DNA of 64,000 nt from Callaeas wilsoni (taxonomy: Eukaryota > Chordata > Aves > Passeriformes > Callaeidae), in NCBI GenBank assembly GCA_013398955.1, contig VWPU01012239.1, positions 62,001 through 126,000 of the forward strand. Direction: 5' to 3'. Below, piece after piece: positions 1 to 13,440 of the stretch. Made by a program: the position numbers and the translations under genes. The notes below the pieces were generated by a model, which was given only the letters and a program-made list of their open reading frames with translations, was not told the origin of the DNA and made no database searches. Numbering within the stretch: the first letter of the stretch is position 1; every line of letters starts with the position of its first letter.

Positions 1-3000
1 ATGGGCAGTATTATGCTCTTGCAACTGCTTGGTTCTGAAGGACAGAGTCACTCTGGAAATGCATTGCTGAGGTCATTCTTCTGAAACAGAAAATGCCAGG
101 ATTGCTACTGATATGAACTTGTTGCTTACATGATTGCACAAGCTGCTTGTCAGGAAAAGGGCCCTGCCTCAAAGAACTTGTAGTTGGGACAAAGAAAAGG
201 AAAATGTTACAATGCAAGGGGTTGCAGATAAAAAACAAATGTGATCATGGATAAGGAAATGCAGGTCCAATCTGCTACCTCATTTACAGGGAAGTAGTGT
301 CTTGTGGGTGTTTCAGTAGAAGTCTGATATTTGTGCACAAGTTTAAATTAATTCTCTAAATAATTTTAGACAAGAACTTTGGACTTCAGTGGAGCAGTTC
401 CTCTAATTTTTAACCTGCCTAAGGGACAGACTGGAGCTAGCTGGAAACTTTCTGCCAAAACAATTTTCCATCAGAAAAGGCAGATTCATTGATACCAAAA
501 TATTTTGCAAAAACATCATTTTTTAGTGACTTTCTACAGAGACATGGGATGGATTCTGACAGGCTTCATGCCTGATTTCATGGCTCCTGGCAAGCTATGA
601 GTCTGTGGCTCTGGGATAGCCTTGACATACTGGCTGCTTCTGGAGATCCCCGAAGACCTGGCATCTACCATGGGTACTTTGAGGGCTTCTGGGCAGCATG
701 CTGCACAACTGGAAGGGCAGGAGCCACGATTCCCGAGCTCTGTGATTCCCTGCTCTCTTATGGCTCGCAGGGCTTTGAACCCCCTGTCGGTTCATTTCGG
801 CTGATGGGGCAGGGGGAAGCCAGGAGCACTTGGTGACATTGCTGAGGCAGGAGTCTTGGAGCTGCAGAGCTGTGCTTGCAGGCTTAACTGTGCTCTGAAA
901 TGATGTAAATGAAGCATTCATTATTTCTAACAAATCGCTTAAAAAGTTCTCTTGTGCGAGAAATGTCAGTATCTGTATTGCGCAGGGGAGTGCACTGCGT
1001 ATCTTCCCTGCCACCTGCTTGGGGAATTACCTGTGGACAGGATGGCAACCACCCTGTGACTCCCAAAACTTAGGTGGTGTCGAGGCTGTACTGCAGGTAC
1101 TTGGGGCAAAAGCTGCTCATGGCAACTGCAGGCAGTTTTTTTTTAACTAGTTGGTATACTACGTATGGCTCCACTGACAGTGAAATGGCAATTATACTCA
1201 TAATATTTTGGTTTCACAAGGAAGTCTTTATGTGGGAGTAGAGTGCATATATTACCTGTGTGTGTACAAACAAGCAAAAGTTAGACGTGTATTTATCTAT
1301 ATAAACGTCACTTTTGGAGCAACGAAGGGTCTGCAGATCCTTCAGGCAGGTGTCAACATCAGACAAGTTGTGATGGTTTCTTTGTTATGTATTGCAAGTG
1401 TTCCTGATACACTCCTGTTGTCAAGAGGAATGGTTATGATGTGGATTCTGAGGAGGTCTTTCTACAAACCTCGGTGTGTGCAGGAACGTAAACAGTTGTG
1501 TTGTCTTAGATGCTGTGGAACGCTGTAAAGCCCTAGGCTCGGGCGCACTGAAGGACAGGGCTTAATTTCAGTAGTTGAAGGCCCTTGAGACTCCTGGAGG
1601 GCAAAACAAGCATTTGATCTGTGTTGTGAGTCTCTGTGTGTGTGTCCCTGTATGGGTGTATGCTTTGGAATGGCATTTGGTTTTACAATGCAAAATTGTA
1701 GACACATGTAAGTGGCCATAGGGGGAGACTTCCAAAAATAAAAATGCCAGCAAAGTTATCCCATGCTTGCTGACTTCTGGATCATGGTTCATCAGTGAAA
1801 GTTAAATTTCTAGCTGCCATTTGGTGCCTTTGGCAGTCTCCCTATAGATTTCTAGCAGTTCACATTTCGATGTTTGCTGAGAGTGCTCAAGGGTTTGCTT
1901 ATTTCTCTTGATGTGAAATCACTGAAGTTGGAGATGCAGAGGAAATATAGGGAGAGAGTCAAATGAATGTTGATTGCTTCTGAGAATTAATTCCACACTG
2001 CCTTTCTGAAGGTTCAGTGTGTATTAGATGCAGTGCAGTGGCATGACGGACTGGTAAATATCGCTTACCGAGCCCATCATTCATTGCAGAAGAGGACCTG
2101 GACCATGCAAATTGGATGATGTTGTGTTTGATAACCAGACAGCCCATAATTTTAATCTGTTAAAAAGGATTATGAATGACATCGATGAAATACAGTGTCA
2201 ATTCTTTGCAAGATGCCTTTTCTCTGCAACAGCATCTGGAAGCACAGCCCAGCAGCAGCACTAAACGCCCACTCAGAGGCTTTCACCAACTTTGATCTCC
2301 TTTCAGGACTAAGCCTGAAAGAAAGTCCCATTGGAAACCAAAGAGGTAGAACTACTTTGCCACGCAGAGAGTTGAACCTTCCCACACATGTGTTTATTAA
2401 TGTGAACAAGCTAATGCAGCTGTATTAACAGCATAATGTTCAGCAGCCTTTAAGCTGCCAACAAACTTGTTTGAAGACAGTCCAGTGCTCCCTGGCCTCA
2501 CTTGATTCGCTGTTCCTTTTTGTAGCAAAGTCACTGTTATGATGCTGGAAGAAGATATTCAGTAATTTCTACTTTAATTGATAGTTTTTTTTCATAGTTA
2601 ACAAATGATTTCTTTATAAACCAGTAGGGAGAAAATTCTGTTCAAAGTCACCACTTTCTCCTGACCAAAGTGAGTCCACTGCTCAGGAATATGAAAGGAT
2701 CACTCAGTTTTTCCAATAAGAAGTCTTGATAAAATACTTTAAGGACTGCTTCCAAGCTGTGTAGTGTTAGATTTTCTTCCTTTTGGAAAGAGCCAAAGGT
2801 AAATTGTGCATGCACATGTGACTAGATTAACCAAAATCTGTCTTGCAGAATTTGAGGAAACACGTGAAGCAAAAGTATGGAGTGCATCTAGCAATGATGC
2901 TTCTTTCTCAGTTTCTTGTTATCTATACCTTTAAAAATATCAGATACTTCTGTTTGAAGTCAGATTAAAAAGAAAAAATAAGAAGAATCAAAAAATACTT

Positions 3001-5933
3001 GAATAACAAGCAAAGTCCCAGTTCCCTAGTTTTCCCATAATATTTCTTCTATTCCCTAAGCTCTGCTCTGGGCTCATAGGCTCACCATCTGAAAATGGAG
3101 TGTTTCTAATGCCAGCAGTACCCAAGCCAGTGTCATAGAAATTGATGTGAGCTCTGTATCATTGTGATACTCTCCTGTCCCTTGCAGGGATTTGGGGATA
3201 GACAGTTATTAAGTGTGACTAGGAACTGAAATTTGAGGAGTGATCAGTTCAATGGTGACTTCTCGCTCAAGGCATGGTATGTAGTTGGTTGACCTAGGTA
3301 AAGTAAAACCAAAAAAACCACCCTGACAGCATGTGATATATCAAAGTACAGACTTTCTATGATTACTATATCCTATCGAAAAGCTCTTTGATAATTAAAA
3401 GATATGCTTCTATTGCCAATCTGTTGCCAATTCTAACCATAAACACACCTCTTCAAATTAATTTTTTAGCTATGAATATAGTGATTGCTTCATCATCACA
3501 TTCAAGATCTCATCATCACATTCAAGATCCTTTCTTGCAAATCCTAACTCACATACATATGTCATTGCAATCCGTGTGACTGCTGCTCATGAGTGAGCCT
3601 TATGTGCATAAGGAAGATTTTTCTGGGTAAGACCTGTAGCTGTGTTTGACTGGGAGGTATTGCCAAGACTTCAAAGTGTAGAGTACTAGTAGGACACCAA
3701 ATACATACAGATAGCTTGTTTCCAAAAATAACTGTTGTGGGTGTTTTGGTTGAAGGGAACACTAGTAAACATGACCTCAGGGAACTGATAGCTATTTTTT
3801 ACGGGGATTACTGTAGCAGAAATCAAGCACTTGTTATATGGCACAGAGGAACATCTACAGCTACCTGCTTCTTTGGTGCATAATTGTCCATTCACATGTA
3901 GATCTGAGCTTTTTATGCTTTTTTACGACTGCATGATTTTCAAATTTTTTCTAACTTCTGGGTCATGTTACCTTAACCATACTCAGACTGAGAGATCCTT
4001 ATGCAGCCTCTTCCAGCTGACAGCCCTGTGGCTGGGACGTGGCACACTTAACCCATCCAGTGAACCTTCTCTGAAGGTGCTTCAGACCTAAACTGACAAG
4101 GCACAGCAAAGGAGTGAGAAGATCTGTTCATATGACAGGGTTTTGTGGAACAGACAGAGGAACAGCTACACTGTGCAATATTTGGGAAGACTGATTAGCC
4201 ATGCCCAGGCAGGAGCACCACGTTAACATGACTTGTTTTTAGGATCTAAGATAGCTGTGAATGAGTTATGTAGAGACATGTTTCTCTGCTTGGCCCCACC
4301 TTGTGCTGTGCAGACACGCCTGGCAGAGGAAGAGCTGCCTACCCCACGTCACACAGTGCGGCTGTACCTGCAACAGCACCTGGCTGTCTTGTTCAGCCAG
4401 GTGCTGCCCTTGCTCAACCTCTCGTCTCCATCAGTACCTCACTGCAGTTTGTCACAACCAACATGGGGCAAGCCCTCCACTGAACTTCTTGCCTTCTGTC
4501 AGAACCTAGAATGGTGTTTAAATATGTGAATATTCTTTGTGTGTGAGATAAGCTGTTGAAAAACTGGTGAAGGGGATTATCCAGGTTGTTCCCGTTCCGC
4601 TGGTGTACATTGATGTGCTCTTTGCGATGGCTCAGTTTTTAATATTTTTGCATAACTTCCAAGATCAATGAGAAAAAACCCCAGCAAAATGCATCTTCAA
4701 ACACAGGCTGCGTTATTTCTGGATTTGGCAAATCAGAGTCTTACCCTGCAATCAGTTGGTAAAGCTAAGTGAGCATACAGATTTAAGAGCAGAGAACAAA
4801 TAGCATTGTGGCAAGCATCTCAGTGAGAGACATAAAAGTTCAAGTATTATCAGCACTGCCTTATCTGCAGCACGGTGTGCCAGCAACCCAATTGCTAGGT
4901 TATTTCTGAGGGATATGTGTCATGTATTGCATCATTTTAATTGCTAGTACTCAGGTGTCTGTACTTGCTTTCCAAGAGACCAGCACCAGAGCCAGCTCTG
5001 GGCCTTGGAAGAACAGGCCACTGCCTAATTCATCAGCCTGTAGCTGCGTGTCAGGTCTGCCTGGGGATGAGGAGACGATGGTCGGCTGCTCTGGCTTCTG
5101 CAGCCCTTCCTGCCTGTGCGGGGAGGGGATGGAAGGAGTGGTGAGCTGAGGACCAGTTTTACTGCACCAAGAACTGCTCCTCCCTGTAGCAGCTGCCATC
5201 ACCTTCCACCTCAGCTTCCCTTTAGGGCTGTTCTACAGCCCCTGGTCCTTCTTCTTCCACTTCTCTGCTCTGGAAGGGATGGGGCCTCGTTGCCTCCTGT
5301 CACCCTCAGAGGCATGGGTGACCCAAAGAAGGTGGGGGACTTCTTGCCTGTCTGAGAACCCTTATCAAGACAGTGTGTCTTCTGAACAAAAATGTTTTTC
5401 ACAGTTTTGCTGTTCCTTCAGAAGGTGTTTTCTGCTGGCTTGTCTCTAGCAGTTAACTTTGACCTGTAATTGCAAGTGAATGTCCAGTGTCCAAGTCACT
5501 GTGAGTAAAATTGCTTACTGGGGCAGTCTTCTGTCATTAAACCAGGACTGAGACTATATTTGAAACAACTAGACATACTGGTGAAAAAGCACACTATTGG
5601 CAATTAACAATTAGAATAAGACACATTGACTTCATTTTAGGAGCCTTAATGCCAAAGCAAGAGGTTTTTCTTGCATCTGTATCTTCTCACCATTTCTAGT
5701 TGAATTCTCTGCTCAAATAGTTCATTTTGTTTTCTTTCATCTGGATATTTTACTTTTAGCAAAAAGTGTACAGAGGTAGGGAGGTCACTACTGTGAGTTG
5801 CTGTAATGCCACTGACAGAACTGGGTTTTCCAGGAATAAATGCTTAGAATTAATTTTATTTCTGGGTGGGAATAATGACACCTTCACATTTTGCTCTCAG
5901 CAATATATGAACTATTTCCCCTGGAATTACTAA
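1..5933. other. Intergenic DNA, no gene recognised
   Basis: AT-rich unique sequence. ORFs on both strands are short (106 codons at most) and resemble no family I know. Contents worth naming are a short TG-rich stretch near 1,635-1,662, the 20-bp duplication at 3,490, and a GC-richer patch at about 4,960-5,350 with overlapping open frames on both strands, typical of stop-poor GC-rich DNA. Confidence 0.75.
3490..3529. repeat. Perfect 20-bp tandem duplication
   Basis: Two identical adjacent 20-bp units start at 3,490 and 3,510, each containing catcatcacattcaag. This looks like a small, recent replication-slippage duplication in otherwise unique AT-rich DNA. Confidence 0.9.
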
Positions 5934-5939
5934 ATGTGG
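5934..5939. repeat. Target-site duplication, left copy
   Basis: The 6-bp sequence atgtgg sits immediately outside the TG end of the solo LTR and is repeated exactly at its other end. Confidence 0.7.
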
Positions 5940-6474
5940 TGTGGTGGGTTAACATGACCAGCTACCTGCCCACCCCCTCCTCCCCGCCCCTCCCAATAAT
6001 AAGATATAAAGTTTTGTGGGTGAGATAAAGCCAGGGAGGTCACTTGCAGTTACCCTCACAGGTAGAAAATGCTTGACTTGGGGAAAATGAATTTATCCAT
6101 TGCCAATTAAAACAAAATTGGTTGGTGAGAAGCTAACCCCCATGGGCTGCAGTCTCTCAGGGTGGGCTCCTCAGGGGTGCAGGGGAATCCCTGCTCCAGT
6201 ACCTGGAGCATCTCCTGCCCTGTTTCCCCCTGGCCCCGGAGCGGGCAGGGCTGTTCCTCACACCCACTGCCTGTGGGGCTCTGCCTGCTCTTAAACACAT
6301 TCCACAGAGGTTGCACCAGCTGCTCTGGGGACTTGGCTGTACCCCACGGTGGGAACAGGCTGGCACTGGTTGTGCCCAGCCAGGGCAGCCCCGCCCTTCC
6401 CTCGTGGGGTCCCTGCAGTCTGCCTCCTGTTGGAACCTGGAGAAGGACACCCAAAACCTGAGACTGCTGGAGCA
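5940..6474 (-). mobile_element. Solo LTR of an avian endogenous retrovirus family (535 bp)
   Basis: The element starts TGTGGTGGGTT and ends GGAGCA, giving TG...CA termini, and is flanked by identical 6-bp direct repeats (atgtgg). Its content matches, from memory, an LTR family common in bird genomes: the gacttggggaaaat block near 6,074, the ctgcaggggaatccctgctcc block near 6,178, and the ggctggcactgg block near 6,358. No gag, pol or env coding lies beside it, so it is a solo LTR left by recombination. TG...CA ends are symmetric; the minus orientation is preferred because a decayed poly(A)-signal-like ggataaa reads on that strand. Longer relatives, as I recall them, carry more internal repeats than this copy. 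Confidence 0.75.
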
Positions 6475-6480
6475 ATGTGG
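6475..6480. repeat. Target-site duplication, right copy
   Basis: The 6-bp sequence atgtgg sits immediately outside the CA end of the solo LTR and matches the left copy exactly. Six base pairs is typical of class II (betaretrovirus-like) integrations, whereas five is more usual for ERVL. Confidence 0.7.
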
Positions 6481-7788
6481 CCAGAATTGCTGAATGCCAA
6501 ACTCTAGAGGTACAAGGTTCTTACTAGGTTTGGTCTGGAGATTCCTGCTCACATCTGGTCCTCATGGCTGCCTCCCAGTACACCTACTGGTAGCCAGCTG
6601 AATGCAGTACTGGGAGCTAAGAGAAGGATGGGCTGACCAAAGGGTGGTAGGGCAGCTGCAGAGACTCCAGGTGTGACATGCCCAGCCTCTGGGGGAATAT
6701 CCTTTTGGCAGAGAGGTTCTCACCGTGCAGGCTTTTAGCAAGTCTCCCTTGTCTCTGTGAGTGTGAACATGCTGATGTGAGAATATATGACCCAGCTTTT
6801 TCATCTTACTAAAGGCTCTTAAACACACTCTGCAGAAAATAAGATGGCACAATGTTAGTGACCTTCATGCTGAAAGACAGGATTTCCCAATTTTGAGGTA
6901 ATTACTCTGTTCTGGAAGCTCCTGAGCGGTTTATGGATGTTCAGAGAGGTTCTGCACAGGCACTGCAGTTAATTTCTTTCAGATTTGAGGCAATACCTAG
7001 AGTGATCTGAACATGCGTTTCCCTTTGCTGTATAGGTTCTTTCAAATAAATATCTACATCTTATTCCAGACTGTTCAGCCTTAGCTCCTACTCCTGGGCC
7101 CTCTTTTAGTTTTCAACCCCACTGCTGAGTGCAGGGCAGCTGTGATACAGATCTTATACTTTCTTCTGCAGCTTGTGAACCCCTTCTTGCTATAGACCCA
7201 CCACTGAGAAGCCAGGGGCTCTGAGGAAGCACACTAAAGAGGGCTTTGGGAATTTCTGCCTTTTTAATAAAAACCTTGCAAGTTGGGATGCAGTAAAATC
7301 TTCAGTCAGAAGCAGAGGGTTGGAGTGAGCAGCAGATCAGCAGGCAGCTTTCTGTCAAATGTGGGACATTAGTCCAGCAATCAGATGTCACCACTGACAC
7401 TGGTGAAACAGCCCTCTTGGCAGCAAGTCCAGCTTGACTTTGTTGAGCTTGTGAGTGGGGGCTCAAACCTCTGCTGAAGTCAGCAATAAATGTGTCAGTA
7501 GGCATAGAGCTTGCTCTGGGTGGACTGATGGTCACTCCCTGGCTGGAGGTGAGGCACGCTGACATGTGCTCATTGCCCAATATTGCTTGGAGAAAACAGC
7601 TACAAAGCAGTGCAATAATGAATGCTGCAAGGTTGCTATAAACTTCCTGCGTGTGATGACAGTGAAGAATGTCTTAGTATGCTGGTTTCTGATCTGGTGG
7701 TGTTTCTGAAACACTGGCTGAGCAACCCAAGGGGTGCTGAGGCCATAATGCAGTCATTGCCCTCCTGTTTCTGTGCTTGATTCTTTGA

Positions 7789-7806
7789 TTTTTTTTTTTT
7801 TTTTTT
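7789..7806. repeat. Poly(T) run of 18 bases
   Basis: An uninterrupted run of 18 T on the plus strand. It could be the decayed A-tail of a minus-strand retroposon, but no recognisable element body lies next to it. Confidence 0.85.
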
Positions 7807-10800
7807 AACTGCATTGGGTTTATCAAAAGCCTTGTTTTTTCCAGTGCAGCAGAAGCACACACCTTTATTTCCACAGTGGAGTTCAGTAGGAAAGTGTAGC
7901 ACAGATCAGGGACCCTGCTTTATAGCACTAGAACATACAAAACATGTGGCATAGAGAATATTTGAATACTAAAGTGGCTGAGAAAGATGCTTTCCTCCTC
8001 AGGATACTTACCTACTCTTTCTTTTGTCTCCCTGTCTTACCAGTATTATGTCTTGCTTGCTCAGGTTTAATACTATTGTGTAGTTTTCTTACAGTCTCCT
8101 ATGTCTCTTTTCCTACCTCACATATTTTGTTTTTTGTAAAATGAATTGTTGCCCTTACCTGAATATGCATGTGCTTGCTTGACATCTTTGAACTTGGAAA
8201 AGGAACCTGTACCCTGCAAAGGTAAAACACTGGGTTGCTGCGAATTGTTATTGCTGTTCCCTACCTTACATGAGTTGTAAACTGAGTTTTACAGGTGGTA
8301 CTTTCACTGCTGTGGGTGTGTGGCCTGTTCTCAGTTCTGACACAGACATCCATGAGAACAAGTCATTCATGGTCACATTCTTGGAAGAGCTCTCTGCTTT
8401 TTCTTTAGCCTCTTAAATGTGGTAGCTTTCTGTATCCAACAACCACAACAGAAGCTTTAAATCCTTTTGAAAATTTTCCTTTTAGTACTTCCCTTTTTCA
8501 TGGGGGCATTATGAGGCAGCTGGAAGAGACTGCTACAATAATTATGAACTAATATAAATAATGGCATCTTCAAGTCCTGAAATAAATTTATCCAATTCAA
8601 CAAGGTTTCTTTCTCACAGCCATTCGTTGTGAGAGTATTAAAACTTAAATGACTTAAGATGTTACAAAGGCAGAGCAAAAAGCAGCATTTTTCAAAACAG
8701 GAAGTAGAGCAGAACAATTACTATTTAATGATCCTGGAATTGGAAAACATATGATGAAGCAGGAGTGTCAAGTTTACTGTGCAGATTGCTACTAGGGCAG
8801 GATGCTTTTTGGCAGAGTTTACCCTATTTCTGTTTTTCTGCTTATACATCTATCCTGGCAGTATGAAAGGATTCCAGTAAAAGCTAATCCAATTCTTGGA
8901 ATCCCACCTCTCTCCCCCCTTCACCAATCTAAGGCTTGTTCACAGCACTGCTTCAGCTTTTCCGCTTCGAGGCCAGCAAGATGGTTCTGCCGGCGGATCA
9001 GAGCGCTGAGCCCCTTCAGGCTCGGCACTGCCGTGGGATGCTCCTCATTAGGTGAAATAACCCGGAGCTTGTTGCTGCCTTGCAGCGTATCCTCTGACAA
9101 CACGTCCGTTACTTAAGCAGACTTGATTAAGAATGGGTTGTACTGCTTTGAAGATCATTATACCAAATATCACTCAAACCAATATAAAAATTTCTTAGTT
9201 GCGTTTTCACTGGAAAGACAGCACAGGACCCCAGCTTCCCCAAGACTAAAATATCTTTATGTATTTGTCAATAACCTCATCCAAGCTGACATCAAGAGTA
9301 GCTCCATCTGAATAATGCACGATCTCTTTTTTCTTGGATTTTCTCTCCCTGTAGCCTAAAAAATGAAATTTAAATTTTGCCAGCAGTGAGGTATGTTATA
9401 CCAAGCATTTTATTTAGAGGTTGCTCATTTCCATGGCTGTTTTGAAACCTCAAATCTATTTTGAAATCCTTCTGCATATACTAGCTTATATGATCTGTTT
9501 TTTCTCTGTGCTTACTGTCCATGTGCTTGGGGCATTTACCTGGAAAGAAATTTTCTGTTCCTTAACTATATGTGTCTATATCATCTTCCAGTCCCCTACC
9601 TAAAGTTGTAATCCCTTGCATATGACATTTGTCTGCACACCCAGCTGCACATCTCCAGCAGAGGCCTGGCTTCTATTGGAGAATCAATGCCATGAGCAGA
9701 TGATGTCTTGGAAGACAGTTATTCAGCTTGAATGGGAATTTTTATAATGAAGATTGACAGATGAGAAAATACAGAGATTTAGGGTATGTGGTGTAAGAGC
9801 CAAAAAATTCTATTTACAGGTGAAGTGTACCATGGTTAGTCATTCCATCTTGAAACCTACTGTAGGGTAAAAAATGCTCTTAATTCAAACTGAAATGGAT
9901 TTTGAATATTTCAAGTATGCTAAGTTGTTCAGGCAGGTACTTAACAGTGATGTTCCTGTACTGACAACTGCCCTATCTAATTAAAAGTGCAGGTAGTACG
10001 ACCACTGTGATTTCTCCCTGCTGGATGGTCTGTGTTTTTGGCTCATTTGCCTCTTTGTTGCAGCTTTCCTTTACTGGATCTTTTCCCATTTTTATTTTAA
10101 TCTATGTTCTTGTAGCTCTGTTGTTTTCCTGAATAGTAATTTTTAATCCAGATTTTTACGAAATTATTCTAGAGGTTCAGAATCTTTAAAAATCACAGCC
10201 TGCTTAGGTCTGGTGGAAGCCTTGGGGGGGAAAAAAGTGTTTGTCAGGTTTATTTTCAGGACAGCAAAGAGTTGCAGTGAATATTATTGTGGGATTGAAA
10301 TGTAAATGTCCATTTCTTCTCTATAATCCCTTGCAAGAAATTGAACTGTCCTTAACATTAACTTTTGCCTGGGTATGTGCTTGGCAATTTATCAGCTTTC
10401 AGGACAGGATTGCCTTTAGCTTCAATCAGAATATCTCACTGATACTGAATCTTCCATAATTCTGGCAATGAAACACACCCACCTCCACAAAGAAGCAGAT
10501 TTTTCTTCATTGTCACCAAGCTCAGTGACTGTCTCTTGTTTACTGAGGAGAGAAGCCAGACTTGCTAAAAATGTTGTGATATTTAGCAACATTAGTTATA
10601 GTCACTACATCACCCTGCTGCTTTGCTTTCTGCCTTTGCTCACTGACAAATGACAGAGTAGTACAAGTAATATGTAACTTGGCTCCATTTGTTTTGGTAA
10701 GGGTGTGATTTTTATTTTTATTTCACTACAATGCAAACAAAGAAAAGGAGAGTCAGTGCAATCAGGTAATCTGGTACAAGCTCCCCTGCTTGTTTCTGAA

Positions 10801-11992
10801 CCAAAGTTCAGTTTCGTGTTTTAAACTAGTGATGCAACCTTGTTTTAAAGATCAAGTAGAGATGATTTGTCACTTCAGTAGTGACACCTGCCATCCTGGT
10901 TTATGCTGCTCTGCTGTTCCCATTTCAGGAGCTTGTGCTATTTGTGAAAATGAACTGAGTCACCATTGTCAGGGCATGATCAGGTTTTTGGTGACTTATT
11001 TTCTGTAGAGCTGGATGCAATAGTATGTTCTAAACATAAGCTGTTTTGAATATCAGGAATACGGACAACAAAACAAAGCTCCAAGCCATATTAAGGATCC
11101 AAGGGGCATCTTCACAGTCCTCATCAAGCCTTGATTCACAACAACAAGCCGTATTAACTTTGTTCAAAACCTTGGGCAGATCTTCATAAGATTGTTAGTT
11201 GAGCAAAAAATGTAGACATGATCTTTACTGTGTAAAGAGCCCTCCAGAGAGAGCTTTTATAGAAGGAGGCGATGTGCTAAAAGGGAAGGTGTTGGTATGC
11301 CTGATACTGTCCTTTGCAAAAGCAATGGGTCTGTCACCCATATGAGGAGTTATGCTGAGGCTTAGGGTGGCAGAGATCATTTTATCCATTAAGGCACAGG
11401 TCACAGAATTCAGCAAAACGGATGTTAGTAGAAACCACTGTCTCCTCTTGACAATTGTATGGTCAATCCCACTTCTGAATTGAAAATTTTGGGATTTTTT
11501 CTTTAGCATTTCTGTTAGGGACTTAGATATTGAAAGGGTCAAGAACCCAGTTTATTTCTTGCAGTGCTAGAAGAGCCTTTTGTCAACAGGGCTCTAAACC
11601 TACCATTTGTTTTCTGTACTAGTAGGTTGTTTTGAAGGTTTGGAACTGTGGTGCTGAAGGTGTCTCAAAATAATGAACAGTGCTTTATGTTTTACTCCAA
11701 GGATTGATTTTTCTGGCCTGAATTATTGTTTGCTTTGATTTTGGATCAATTTTTTTAACCAAATTGATTCAGTCTTGGAATCTTGAACTACAATTTCCTA
11801 TCATGGTGGTTCAAGGTTCAAGACTTTTAAACCTTGGTACAGAAATTTTGAAGGTTAAGGTTCAAGATTTTTTTTTCTGGCTTCTGGGGACTACACAGAA
11901 ATGGGGGTTGACTGGTGCAGGTAAGTGCTGATGAATTTGGGGAGCAGTTCCCTGGGTATATCTGAGGAGCTGTCTATTTTTTTGAGAATATA

Positions 11993-12009
11993 TTTTTTTT
12001 TTTTTTTTT
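11993..12009. repeat. Poly(T) run of 17 bases
   Basis: An uninterrupted run of 17 T on the plus strand, flanked by unique sequence. No neighbouring retroposon body was recognised. Confidence 0.85.
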
Positions 12010-13440
12010 ACTGAGATGGCTGCCTAGGTAAAAATATCAGCTTCTCTGTATCCAATCTAAGGACCGTACTATGCTCATTTCTATCTGATCGGATGATCTC
12101 TACCCTGAGGAAAGAGTGAGGAACCAAATGACAGCCGCAGCTTTTCAAAGTCATAAAAGAGGGAAATATGTGTGTATGTACTTATTTATTTATTTTCTCT
12201 TCTTCTTCTGTATTTTATGCTGAGGCTATGAAGGCTATTGAACTTTTTTTTTGAGCCCTTAAGGTATATCCAATGTCACTCAGACATCAAAGCTCCAGAG
12301 CTGAAATGGAAAGAGAACAACCAAATTGCATTTAAAGGTTAATAAAATAATGCTTGTGTTTTCTGTTGTCACAGAATACTAAAAAGAAAAACATTACCTT
12401 CATGTTTACAAAGGTGAACAAAAAACAGAGAAATGTGAAGTCAGCTGTGATTAGCTTAGCCTTTGTTCTAAGAATGATACATCCTTGTGTCATATCAGAG
12501 ACGGGATGGGCTCTTGAAGCTCTGCTTTTTTGTTTTGCCAGATATGAAATGATCTCAGTGGCTGTTGATAACTCTATTGTAGTTTATGCAAGTTTATTAT
12601 GTCTAATTGAAAACTAAAGGTTTACCCTAACATGAGAATTTCCTGTCTTTAGTCTCTTAGAATCTGGATGGCTTTTGCCTGTGTAAAGCTGAGTATTACC
12701 ATCCTTACACTGCACATATTGGCTGTGCCTATAATGGGTGCAAGAATAAAATCAGGGAGGTTATTGCTATGTAGCAGAATTGCATGAATCTAACCAGCAC
12801 TTTGACTCATATGGCTGAGTTTAACTTTGTTATCGCTTGGTCTTTGAAGTACAGATGCAGTTTTGTGGGTGTAATAGAGGAGGGAACAGAGCTTGTAACT
12901 TGGAAGCTCCACAGTGTGTGAAAACAAGTTAAAACTCCAGAAGACTTAGCAGTTCTTTTAAAATTTTCCCCTTTTTGGATACAGCCAAACATTTCCTTCC
13001 TACGGCTTGTCACCCTGCAGGCCAAAACCCACATTGCTCAGTGGAATCAGAATCCTCTGGGACTTTCAGCACTAGCACTCACATTATTCATGAAACAGAG
13101 GTCACTGAAGTCTACGAGAGCAGAAAGTATTAGCAGAGTGATCAGAGCTTGTGAAGTACACTGAATTATTTGAAATTCTTCCTTTGGTGAGGTCCAAGTG
13201 TCAGTCTGATTGACTCGACAAACCTCATGTCTTACTTTAAAAAGAAAGAAAGAAGAGGAGAAAAGAAAAAGACATATCATGGTAGTTTGGAGGTCTAGAT
13301 GAATCCAGGAAGGAGGATACTGGCAAAATTTGCAATGCATTAAATTATTCTCTTTTCCCAGGAGTATTATAAAGTGATCTGTTATATGCATCTGCTCGTT
13401 CTATTTCTGGTTCTTAGCCTGAGATTCCTAACTCAGGAGG

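Larger units (their letters stand above)
6481..13440. other. Intergenic DNA, no gene recognised
   Basis: Mostly AT-rich unique DNA with two long T runs and a short TTTA/TTC-rich stretch near 12,182-12,210. A patch at about 8,960-9,112 stands out for CpG density (about 11 CpGs in 150 bp). The longest ORFs (about 105-114 codons) resemble no known protein. An isolated match to the LTR interior near 6,816-6,836 looks like chance. Confidence 0.75.

Noticed and set aside
6816..6836. Near-copy of an internal LTR segment (gctcttaaacaca...)
   Set aside because: About 19 of 22 positions match 6,288-6,308 but nothing around it is similar, so it does not show a second LTR.
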